A stretch of DNA of 64,000 bases, taken from Nostoc sp. PCC 7524 (lineage in GTDB: Bacteria; Cyanobacteriota; Cyanobacteriia; Cyanobacteriales; Nostocaceae). The stretch covers positions 2,447,501 to 2,511,500 of the forward strand of contig NC_019684.1 of the NCBI RefSeq assembly GCF_000316645.1. Reading direction: 5' to 3'. Shown piece after piece: positions 8,931 through 18,400 of the stretch. The notes below the pieces were generated by a model. That model was not told where the DNA came from. It saw only the letters and a program-made list of their open reading frames with translations, and made no database searches. The stretch's first letter is position 1, and each line of letters opens with the position of its first letter. The translations under genes and the position numbers were made by a program.

Positions 8931-9264
8931 CGATGATAGTCGAATTATGCTGTCTTTTTTACTAGAAGAAGAGGGTTGGCAGGTCGAGGAAGCGAGTAAC
9001 GGCAAGGAAGCTCTAGAAAAAGTAATTGAGGAGCAACCAGATTTAGTAATTTTAGATAATCGAATGCCGGAATTAACAGGAGTAGAAGTTTATCAACAAT
9101 TAAAATCTCAAGGTATTGAGATGCCAATTGTATTGACAACCGCACATGGTTATCTAGAGGAACTAGCTTTAAACTTTGGTATTCCTTATTTTGTCTCTAA
9201 ACCATACGATATTCCCAAGTTACTGCAAACTATAGAGTCTGCCTATAGAGAATATCGACACTAA
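8881..9264 (+). CDS. Single-domain response regulator
   Basis: This 127-residue receiver domain with no output domain has an acidic cluster DDDDDS (residues 15-20), phosphoacceptor D59 in LVILDNRMPE, T86/T87 in IVLTTAHG and K107 in VSKPYD. All the residues needed for phosphotransfer are present. The gene starts inside the 3' end of the GAF/kinase-like gene in another frame (50 bp overlap), so the two are translationally linked. Because the upstream protein looks catalytically weak, the phosphodonor may be another kinase. Confidence 0.93.
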   Translation: MSNQNLTIRRVLIADDDDDSRIMLSFLLEEEGWQVEEASNGKEALEKVIEEQPDLVILDNRMPELTGVEVYQQLKSQGIEMPIVLTTAHGYLEELALNFGIPYFVSKPYDIPKLLQTIESAYREYRH

Positions 9265-9380
9265 CGGTTATCCAGTTGACTCAAATATGCGGCTCATGGC
9301 TCGGCTCGGTGGTGTTCTTGTTTAGCATCCCTAAACACCTTAAAATGATCAGGGTATGTTGAAATTTGTAATCAATATTT

Positions 9381-9638
9381 ATGCCTCCTCGTTGGCCTCG
9401 CAAACCCGATCGCAATGATCCTGAATTCCGCAAGTTAGACGATCGCATGAACTTTGCTGTTCATGTTGCTGTTGCTGCTACGATTAACTCTGGCTTGTGG
9501 TTCTTCCATAATCTGACAGCAGCTAATTGGGAATGGTTGCCCCTAGTGACAGCTGGTTGGGTTTTAGTATTGTTGGTGCATCTCATTTATATTGCTGCGA
9601 TCGCTAATTACTCATCTACACCCCCCAAATCCACCTGA
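9381..9638 (+). CDS. 2TM domain-containing small membrane protein
   Basis: This 85-residue protein has a basic, proline-rich N-terminus (PPRWPRKPDRNDPEFRKLDD). Two predicted membrane helices follow, around residues 27-47 (FAVHVAVAATINSGLWFFHN) and 53-75 (WLPLVTAGWVLVLLVHLIYI). It matches the short '2TM domain' proteins found in cyanobacteria. No catalytic motif is seen and function is unknown. It may be a separate unit from the response regulator 116 bp upstream. Confidence 0.75.
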   Translation: MPPRWPRKPDRNDPEFRKLDDRMNFAVHVAVAATINSGLWFFHNLTAANWEWLPLVTAGWVLVLLVHLIYIAAIANYSSTPPKST

Positions 9639-9891
9639 AGATGGACTACAGAAGCTGGGGCAATTGTAACCTGTGGTTGTGATGCGTGCCTGATGAGAGT
9701 GGCTTATAGAGTAGCATATCAGTAGCCAAAAGCTATTGTCTATGGTTGCGGCTGGCTATGCGGTAACATCTGTTTCAATTCCGCCAAAAGTAATAATGCT
9801 TTATTTCATCTATTTCACCAAACTCATCCTCGATTGCGCGAACGGTAAGTAATTAGGTTATACCAATTCTTTATGAAGCTGCATATTATTC
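9639..9891. other. Non-coding stretch before the MITE-like repeat
   Basis: About 250 bp with no credible reading frame or RNA structure that I can support. It leads directly into the dispersed repeat at 9892. Confidence 0.4.
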
Positions 9892-10153
9892 GATCCCCCC
9901 TAACCCCCCTTGAAAAACTATGCGTTACCCACATCTTTCTTTACAATCTTAAAACCCTTGCTCTATAAGCATCTTAAGGACTGAAACTTTAAGCATACTT
10001 GACAAATCATCATTTATTCTTCTCGCTAAAACAGTGTTTTTATTGAGAATGAAAAACGAACGAATCAGGGTTCTAGAGACGTGAGTTCATACTCTCGAAA
10101 TGTTAAGAAAGATGTTTATAATGGATAGCTTGAAAAAGGGGGGAACTAGAATC
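9892..10153 (+). repeat. MITE-like dispersed repeat, copy 1 (inverted relative to 23496-23759)
   Basis: A ~260 bp element starts GATCCCCCCTAACCCCCCTT and ends in a G-rich complement near 10153. Its two ends are imperfect inverted repeats of each other: each has an AGCTAT-like box, then ACATCTTTCTT, then an ACA-TT box. It has no coding capacity. The central ~225 bp is, by eye, identical to the reverse complement of the copy at 23496-23759. This is the pattern of a non-autonomous transposon-like repeat that spread recently. Confidence 0.85.
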
Positions 10154-10517
10154 AAAGTCCCCCTTTTTAAGGGGAGCCACTGCGTTGGGCGGGTTTCCCG
10201 ACTTGTAGCAAGTGGCGTGGATTTAGGGGAATCTAAATATGTGCAACTTCACATGAAATTGGTATTAAATACATATTATAAATTTTAGTCCACGTAAAAA
10301 AGACAATATTAAAAATTCTCTGAATAAAGTTATTTATCTCGAATATATCAATACATATTCTTCATTAAAAATTTAGTTAAGTTTCTACGTAAATTTACTA
10401 TTATCTAAGTAAATTACTTGAGTAATAGACTCTTGCTTTTCAGTTCATATTTATGAATGAAGCACTGGACTAAAGATACTTGAATCACAGTAATACATAC
10501 AACGTAAAAAAGAAAAG
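10154..10517. other. Repeat-rich leader upstream of the PEP-CTERM gene
   Basis: It begins with a small CCCCT...AAGGGG hairpin (10159-10174). A common cyanobacterial interspersed segment with ATGCGTTGG-like and TTTCCCGACTTG motifs follows (about 10178-10215). The remaining ~250 bp is AT-rich and must contain the promoter of the gene at 10518. Confidence 0.45.
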
Positions 10518-11309
10518 ATGAGAAACGCAATAAAGTTTATCGGTGTATTATCCTGGGGTGGCTTACTAATTTCTAGTCCAGCACAAGCAGCAGATTTGGA
10601 TTTTAATAATGCTACTTCTCCTTGGAGTACATTTGGCGATGTATTCGTTGCTGACCCTAAAGAGGTACTTTTGTCAACTGATGCCATCCTAGATGATGAT
10701 ATCCAGTTGGGTGCAATCAGTGGACAATTTAATTTTTCTGGTCAGCCTGCTGGTGAGGTAGGGTTTGTTAGTCCAAACTTGGCTGAGTTTTTGGGAATAG
10801 ATGTCGGTTTATTAGATATCAATGGGTTTGCTTATGAGGGTTCTGCTATCAAGCGAACCATTGATGTAAAAGCTGGAGATTCTTTGATTTTTCAAAGAAA
10901 TTTTTTGACTAATGAAAATTCTGATTTAGTCAGTGGAACTTTACGCGGTTCATTGAATGATTATAGTTTTTTATTGGTAAATGACCAAATTAAAAAACTA
11001 GCAGATATTAATGATGCAACACAGTCCTTACCTAATTTTATAGTGGCGTTTGATAAGGAAACTGGAATTCAAACTGTCAAACACACTTTTAATAATGCTG
11101 GAACATATACAATAGCTTTTGGTGTACTTGATATAGATGATTACACTGTTTCATCTGCTCTTTCTATTCAGAATGTGACTTTAGAGAGTAGCCCAATTAG
11201 TGAAACTATACCTGAACCTACAACTATCTTGGGAGCTTTGGTGACTATGGGGTTTGGTGTTTTATCTAGAAAAAATCAGTGGATGAAAACAAATAAAAAT
11301 CAAGTCTGA
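10518..11309 (+). CDS. Secreted PEP-CTERM anchor protein
   Basis: This 263-residue protein has a signal peptide at residues 1-25 (MRNAIKFIGVLSWGGLLISS, cleavage after AQA). The extracellular beta-rich region has no recognised enzyme motif. A C-terminal PEP-CTERM sorting signal follows: IPEPTTILGALVTMGFGVLS, then an Arg/Lys-rich tail. PEP-CTERM proteins are cut at this site by exosortase and anchored in or released from the outer surface. A stem-loop terminator follows closely. It lies inside the segment bounded by inverted MITE-like repeats, transcribed opposite to the giant RHS gene. Specific role unknown. Confidence 0.88.
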   Translation: MRNAIKFIGVLSWGGLLISSPAQAADLDFNNATSPWSTFGDVFVADPKEVLLSTDAILDDDIQLGAISGQFNFSGQPAGEVGFVSPNLAEFLGIDVGLLDINGFAYEGSAIKRTIDVKAGDSLIFQRNFLTNENSDLVSGTLRGSLNDYSFLLVNDQIKKLADINDATQSLPNFIVAFDKETGIQTVKHTFNNAGTYTIAFGVLDIDDYTVSSALSIQNVTLESSPISETIPEPTTILGALVTMGFGVLSRKNQWMKTNKNQV

Positions 11310-11327
11310 TCACCTCTTGCTATCTTT

Positions 11328-11370
11328 GGCGATAGTTTCCGGACGACTGGAGGCTATCGCCTGATATTTT
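11328..11370 (+). terminator. Rho-independent-like terminator of the PEP-CTERM gene
   Basis: A perfect 8 bp stem, GGCGATAG (11328-11335) and CTATCGCC (11354-11361), closes an 18 nt loop. It is followed by TGATATTTT. It lies 19 bp after the PEP-CTERM stop codon. Confidence 0.7.
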
Positions 11371-11447
11371 AAAATAAGTGAAGGGTGATGCCTGTGAAAA
11401 ATAGCGATTTATATAATTATCTCACCAACCTAGTTAATTTACCAGCT

Positions 11448-11870
11448 TTAAGGAATTGACCAATCCACAATTTTTAAATTAGGAACTTTTTGAAAATCTT
11501 TAAAGTTGCGCGTCACAACTGTAGCATTTAAAGAAAGTGCAATGGCTGCAATTCTTAAATCTTGTGTACCAACACGAATTTTTTGTTTTAATAAATCGTT
11601 ATACGTATCAAATGCTGCTTCATTAAAATCAAGAATATTAGCTTGACTTAACAGATTAAATGTTTCTTTTAATAAAGCATAAGCTGTAACTAATTCTTGT
11701 TTTGATTTGGTGCGGTTAATTACATCTAAACGACCATACATTTGCTCAACAATAGTTATTACTGTGACTGCAATTTCCGCAGGATTGACAGCACTTACTT
11801 TACTAACCACTACTGGATGACCTCGTTGTAGTAGTGAAACATGGTCAGTATCAAGTACCCATTTTGTCAT
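11448..11870 (-). CDS. PIN-domain toxin (VapC-like)
   Basis: This 140-residue protein has all the PIN acidic residues: D7 and D9 (WVLDTDHVSLL), E42 (TIVEQMYG), D104 (GTQDLRIAAIAL) and D125 (TRNFKDF). It should be a ribonuclease toxin. Its partner is the 124-residue gene just upstream (27 bp gap, same strand). The start MTKWVLDTD is the family norm. Confidence 0.9.
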   Translation of the reverse strand: MTKWVLDTDHVSLLQRGHPVVVSKVSAVNPAEIAVTVITIVEQMYGRLDVINRTKSKQELVTAYALLKETFNLLSQANILDFNEAAFDTYNDLLKQKIRVGTQDLRIAAIALSLNATVVTRNFKDFQKVPNLKIVDWSIP

Positions 11871-11897
11871 CTGATTTTTACCTATGCAAGTATACTC

Positions 11898-12272
11898 TTA
11901 CTCTTGCAGAAAAGTATCTTCTGTAGATTTATCTATTTCTTGTCGATAGTTTTCTATGGCTACAAGCATTTGCTCAAATTGTGGGTCATCTTTAAAAACT
12001 CCAGCCATTGCTAACCAGGGGTTTTTTTGTTCATGAGATGGCAATTTTACAGATAAAGAAACAATTTCTGCACCAGCTAGATGGCTTTCTAAGCGTTGCT
12101 GAATTTGAGTTAATGCTGTTGTGCGATCGCTTGCTTCTACTTGTAGTTCGGGTAATCCTGGTACAATAGCCACTGTTCTACCATCAGCTTCTTGTTTGAC
12201 AATAACATTTACTAATACTTCGTTATTGTGTTGGCTTCTGTTTGGTGATGTTGCAGATGAAAAGGAATTCAT
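11898..12272 (-). CDS. Probable antitoxin partner of the adjacent PIN toxin
   Basis: This 124-residue acidic protein has a low-complexity N-terminus (NSFSSATSPNRSQHNNE). A HicB-like strand region follows (VIVKQEADGRTVAIVPGLPE, then LQVEASDRTTALTQIQQRLE), and then a helical C-terminus. A toxin-binding role is inferred from its place directly before a PIN toxin; I see no helix-turn-helix or ribbon-helix-helix DNA-binding motif. It is also the first gene downstream of the RHS protein on the same strand, so an immunity role for the RHS tip is an untested alternative. Confidence 0.6.
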   Translation of the reverse strand: MNSFSSATSPNRSQHNNEVLVNVIVKQEADGRTVAIVPGLPELQVEASDRTTALTQIQQRLESHLAGAEIVSLSVKLPSHEQKNPWLAMAGVFKDDPQFEQMLVAIENYRQEIDKSTEDTFLQE

Positions 12273-12319
12273 AGCATTTTTTTCAGTTTATGCTCTTTCA
12301 TTGTAAGTGAATCGGCAGA

Positions 12320-12455
12320 AGTACCGGGTTTAAAATGGCGATGCCTACGGCGGGGCATAGCCCAACGCTCTCATTCTCCATAAGCTGACCATGGCGTTAG
12401 CGGTAGCTTACCGTTAGGTATCGCCTACAGTAAGCTAACGCTAACACACCAGTAA
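12320..12455. repeat. Interspersed palindromic repeats downstream of the RHS gene
   Basis: Non-coding DNA contains GCGATGCCTACGGCGGGGCA-type sequence and nested inverted repeats built on GTTAGCGGTAGCTTACCG and GCGTTAGCTTACTG arms. Such palindromic units occur in many cyanobacterial intergenic regions. Here they could form the terminator of the RHS gene. Confidence 0.55.
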
Positions 12456-12468
12456 AATCAAAACATGG

Positions 12469-15400
12469 TTATCTGCGTGGATTCAGTGACTCTAAATATA
12501 TTCTTGCTTCTCGATAACCATCTTCAAAACCACCTCCTTTGAGGGGAATATCAATAGAAGTCGGGATACCAAGAGCAGCACCACCTCTTTCTAGCAAATC
12601 AATTTCACCAAAGAAAGGATCATCTTCAGACACAATTAAATCAGGAATTTTTAGTTGAATCTTAACCACATCTAGACCCGCACCGTCAACAAAACCAGAT
12701 ACCAATCCTTGTTTTATATCTACGGCGTTAAAACGGGATAGTTCATTTTGAATCTCTTCCATTTTTTCTATAGTTCTATCAATAGCAGTACCCCATTCAG
12801 CTATAACGTCACCTCCTGCATTAGCAATTTCTAGGATATTACCGATGAAAACAAGGTTTGTTGCACCAAATCCTTGTAGAAAACCAATCAATGCACCAAT
12901 AAAAGAGCCTGGTTCTCCTAATACAAACAGATCAATAATTATCTTGTACTCAATAGCTGCGATTAATCCACTGGGATCTGTTGCATTAACAGGATTATTA
13001 CCTACATAACGGTAAAGATTGACATCTTGTCCAGCAAATCCAATAGGATCTTGACTGATAAACCTGCCTAAATTCGCATCATAGTAACGAGCGCGGTAGT
13101 AGTACAGTGCTATTTCTTCGTCGTATTCTCGCCCTGTAAATGTAAATCTATCTCCAGCACTGGGATTAGTTTGAGCAAGAATCTGTCCAAAACTATTGTA
13201 GTCAATACTATTAATCAATTCACCAACAGTATTGGCTACATCTCGTACTGTACCAAGACGGTCAGTTAAATACCAACTTGTTCTTTCATTGGGACTATAA
13301 CGAGCAATTAATTCATCTACCTTCGCACCGTGTAAGTAGCGATTAATCACTTCTCCAACTTCATTTAGTTCAGACCAGAGATTATTACCTTCATTGATGA
13401 AATAAGTTGTTTCACCATTGACTGTTTTAGAAATTCGACGACCAAAGCCATCATATTTAAACTCTACAAATTGAGTTGTATTGCCATCAGCATTTTTATT
13501 TACAACTTCTATTAACCGATTACGAAAATCATAAACATAGTTTGTTACATTACCTGTGGCAATATTAGTCTTAGTAACTAAACTACCTTCAGCATCATAA
13601 CTGTAGTTAAATGTGCCATCGGATAATATTTGATTATTAGCACCAACAACAAAACCGTTGCCTATGGGGTTGCCATTTTCATCATAGTTATAATTTCCAT
13701 CCGGCAGTATAGACCTGTCAGCATTAGTGAGTTGGTTTACACTATCATAAGTGTAATTTGTGGTTTGTCCTTTGTAGATTTCACTATTAATCAAACTAGC
13801 TGCATTATAGTTGTAGTTGTAACTTGCCAGAGTAGAACCAGCACCATCGAAGTGGGTTATCTCTGTTAAACGTTGCAGTGCATCATAGTTGAATGTGCTA
13901 CTACCAATAAGTTGTGTTCCTGTTAAATCTGAGAAGCGTTGAATTTGAGTGCGATCGCCTCTGCTATTGTAAGCATAGTCAATACGTACGGGATCAATCC
14001 CTGTTCCCTGCCAAGTTTGGCTAGTTAATAAGTTACGGGGGTCATAAGTCGAGTTAACACTGACTCCCAAGTTATCACTAGCAGATATTCTGTTACCTGT
14101 GCGATCGTAAGTGTAGGTTAACACTACAGGTGATAATCCCGATATTTCTGTACTAGCTTGGATGACTCTATCTCGACTATCGTAGACAAATGTATTGGTA
14201 ATATCGGGGTTTGTTACTGAAATTAAATTACCTACAGCGTCATAAGTGAAATTAATTATCTGAACTGGGGTATCGTCAACTAACCAGTTTTCCTGCAACA
14301 AACGATTAACTGCATCATAAGTAAAGGTGCGTTGACGGTTATTACGGTCAATGATTGCAATTAAATTATTCACCGCGTCGTAATTGTATGTAGTGACGTT
14401 ACCCAAGGGATCAGTTTGCATAATTTGCCGTCCCAGAGCATCATAAGTAAATGCTGTCCGGTTTCCTAACGGGTCAATTACAGCAGTTTGATTCCCCGCT
14501 AAATCATATTCAAAATAAGTTGTGTTACCAGCAGCGTCAGTAATTGCTGTAATTAAACCATCACCCCGGTAAGTCGTGGTTGTTGTATTTCCTAATGGGT
14601 CGGTTTCACTAATGCGTCTTCCCAAAGCATCATAACTCAACTGTGTAACCCCATTGAATGGGTCTATGCGGCGAATTAACTGACCTGCATTATCGTATTC
14701 ATAACTTTCAGCATTACCTAATGAGTCAGTGACGCTGGTGATTAGTTGAGCATCATAGGTGTAAGTGATTTCATTACCCAAGGGGTCACGTTGAGCTATT
14801 AACCTGCCGATGGAATCGGTGATATAAGTTGTTGCATGACCATTTTCATCAACAAGGCGAGTAATTTGACCAAATTGGTTATATTCTATTTGCTGGGTAC
14901 TACCATCAGAGAAAGTTATTTGAGTTGGTTTACCTAATGTTGTATTGGCGTAACTAAAAGTTATTGCATTGCCATTTGCATCTATAAAGCTGTTGACTCT
15001 ACCTAAATTGTCATAAGTAAAGCGGTTGCTCTGGTTTGTGGCATTAATTACTTGAACTAAATTACCATTGGCATCGTAAATAAATTGAGTTATATGTCCT
15101 AATGAATTAGTGTCTGTTATGACATTGTTGAACTGGTCGTAAGTAAAAGTACGACTATTTCCTAAAGCATTGGTAATACTAGTAAGATTTCCTCTGGTAT
15201 CAAATGTCCGAGTTGTTGTGAAGCCTCTGGGGTCAGTGACAGTAATAGGATTATTGTTGGCATCGTAGGTAAATGTTGTGATTGCACCAACTTGGTCTCG
15301 AATCGAGATTACATTGCCTCGGTCATCCCATACGGTTGTTGTAGTGTTACCTAATGGGTCAATCTGCGTTTTGCTGGAACCAGTGGCATTGACATCATAA

Positions 15401-18400
15401 GAGTTGGAAATAATATTGCCTAATGCGTCCGTAACACCAATAACTCGCCCTTGAGGATCATACTCGGTTTTAATAACTATGTTGCCCCTTGGGTCTACGA
15501 TTTGCTCTAAGTAATGAGGACGACTATCAGAGTAAGTATGAGTAGCAGATAATCCTGCTTGGTCAGTCACACTTACTAAGTTACCCTGAGCATCATAATT
15601 GTAGATAATCCCTTGACCAGCCGGATCGATAATCTCGGTTATCCGCCCTTGGGCATCTCGGTTAAAATTGACGGATTGACCAGTAGAACTGAAAATTCCC
15701 GCATCAGTGTAAGTTAGCTTATTACCGTTACGGTCAGTAATATCTAGTAGTCCTTTGTACTGGTCATAACGGTAGGTAGTTCCGTCCTTAGTGATGAGGC
15801 GATACTGTGAGGGGTTGTAGGTAAAGCCAAACAGATATAGTCCCACAGAACCATCACTACGAATACTCAAAGGTGTGTAGTCTACCTCCAACCTGTCATA
15901 AACACCAGCATCTGGTGTAAATGTGGGTTTGTAACGCACACCCAGCAATCCGGCTAAGTCAGGGACAGGATTAAAGGTAAAACCAACACGACGACCATCT
16001 GGTGTAGTTAAAGTAACGCGAGTACCAACTGTAAAGGAGTTACCGCCAAAGAAATTATCACGGCTTAAATCTACACCTGTAGGTGCAGCTTCCTGAATTT
16101 GAGCATCTTGTAAGCCTAAACTCCAACCGTAACCAAAGTCACCAGAGAATTTCGCATCCAGACTATCGTAACGACGTTGTATTTCAATGGGGATTCCTGT
16201 TAACGGAATAGATAAATCGGTAAATTCTAAGGCGAAACGTCCTGGTTTATTTTGGGAATTGATACCCAACACCACACCTTGAACGTTGGCATTACCGCTA
16301 TAGTCTTGAGTATAAACCCTGATGTAATAGCTATCGTTACGATACAAATTGGGATCTATCTGAGCCAATACGCCATTATCAACATTAGCCCTTCCTTCCG
16401 CAATGGTGATGTAATCCGGGTCGTTAGCTGCGGGATTACTCAGGTTAATCAAGCTAACAGGTGCAAGTTCAACCCGGTAAAATTCCAAATCTGGATCATT
16501 AATTGTTCCCACAATATCAGTAAGTTCACTAATCACGGGATTGAGGGGGTCAAATCCACTCAAATCGAGTTCCGTGATTGGTGCTTGTGTATCATTGGGG
16601 TTAATTACTCGTATAGAGATAGTTTCTGTATCCGTATTACCCGAAAAATCAGTAGCTGTTGCTACTACTTCAAATACCCCAGTTTTGTTGAGGGTGATAG
16701 AAGCAGTATTAATTAAGCCATTAGTAACAGTATCAGGGGTAAGAACTAGGGAATTACCGTTAAAAGAAAGGTCTAAATCAGCCAAGCCAATGTTATCAAA
16801 ACCCTGGATTTGTAAGTTTAGTGTTTCTCCCAGTTTTAATACCGTACTGTTGAAGCTGAGATTGACTTGAGGAGCTTCGGTGTCTTCAGCTAAGTCTCTA
16901 ACTACTTCTATTCTATAAATCTGAGTATCAGCTCCACCTCTGCCATCACTGACTGCAATTTCTAACGTAAATTCCCCAATTTCTGTAGGAATCCAAGTAA
17001 TTTTTCCAAATTCGTCAATTTCCATCCCATCAGGGAAATTGATTAAGCTGTAGGTAAGAGAGTCTGCATTAGGATCTGTTGCTTCTATCTGATATTCGTA
17101 AGTTTCTCCTAGCGCAATACTGATTGTTGGGGTAGAAGTAATAACAGGCGGTTGGTTATCGGAACTTTCAACAATACTTAAGGTATAGTTCTGGACTGCT
17201 TCACCACCTTTACCATCATTGACAAGGATTTCAACTGTTTCCTTATTCTCGGTTTCCAATACCAGTCGCTGAATTCCTGCATTACCGCTAAAGGCGAAAA
17301 GATATTCGGCTGCTTGTGTTGTGTTATTGGGGTTAGCACTCAAAAGAGCAAGTCCGATAGAGAAGAAATCACCACTAGCTGCATTAATAGCGGCGATCGC
17401 TGCTTCATTGAGTTCAAATTCTAGGATTTCGCTGGGATTTCCCCCTGTTGCCACATCAAAAGTACCATAGCTTGTACCAGTGCCTAAATCCTCGAAAATC
17501 TCTGGTGATACAAGACCGATTCTATTTGTATAAAGCTGATTGATCTCAGTAGTAACCTCAAATAATCCTAAAGTTTCAATCGGGTCTCCACTGGTACGAT
17601 TCTTGAGCAATTGCAACTTAGCAGAAGTAACTTGGCTACTCAAAGAACTCAAATCGAAACTAACAGCACTGCGGAATACAGGTCCTACTGGTAGGTTAGT
17701 AAAAACATTAAATCCTTCACCTATAGCATAGTCACTGATTGCGTCTGTAAAGTTAAATTGACTGATATTAGTAAAAGTTGCTTGATTATCTGCACCAGGC
17801 CTAATTTGACTATCAGAGGTGTCAAAATTAGACGTAATAGCTGTTATTGTTGGTGTATAAGAAATGCGACCCGTTTGAGGATCAATAACCATTCCCTCTG
17901 GGGCTTGGTTAAGGCTAAAAGTAAGCGGATCTCCATCAGGATCGTTTGCCCGTACAAGATATTCATAAGGTTGACCCACAACTGCTTCTATGATGGGCGT
18001 TGAAGTAATAATTGGGTCTTGATTTATGGCAATTTGAACATTACCAAAGTCAATATTCTCAACAATTTCTCCTGCTTCTAGTTGAACAGTATAGAAATCA
18101 GGGCTAGCAATACTTCCCGGTAATACTTCTACACTAATCAAATCAAATCCCGGAGAAGTTCCTCTATTATCTAAACCTTGTACCCTAACAGCTATTACTG
18201 GTTTGGTAAAATTAATATTTGCTAAATCTAGAGAAACCAGTCCTCGTTGGTTGATTGTACCAAGAAGTTCAAAATCTATCCCATTACTACTAACAAAAAC
18301 ATCAGCAAATTCATTCGCTGAATCTATAGGATCGAAACTGCGAATGAAAATATCATCCCCTGGCCCGTCAATTATAACTTCATCCGTAAAACCAACAGTG

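Noticed and set aside
10100..10288. 62-codon plus-strand frame MLRKMFIMDSLKKGG
   Set aside because: It starts inside the MITE-like repeat and is not open in the second copy of that repeat; not a gene.
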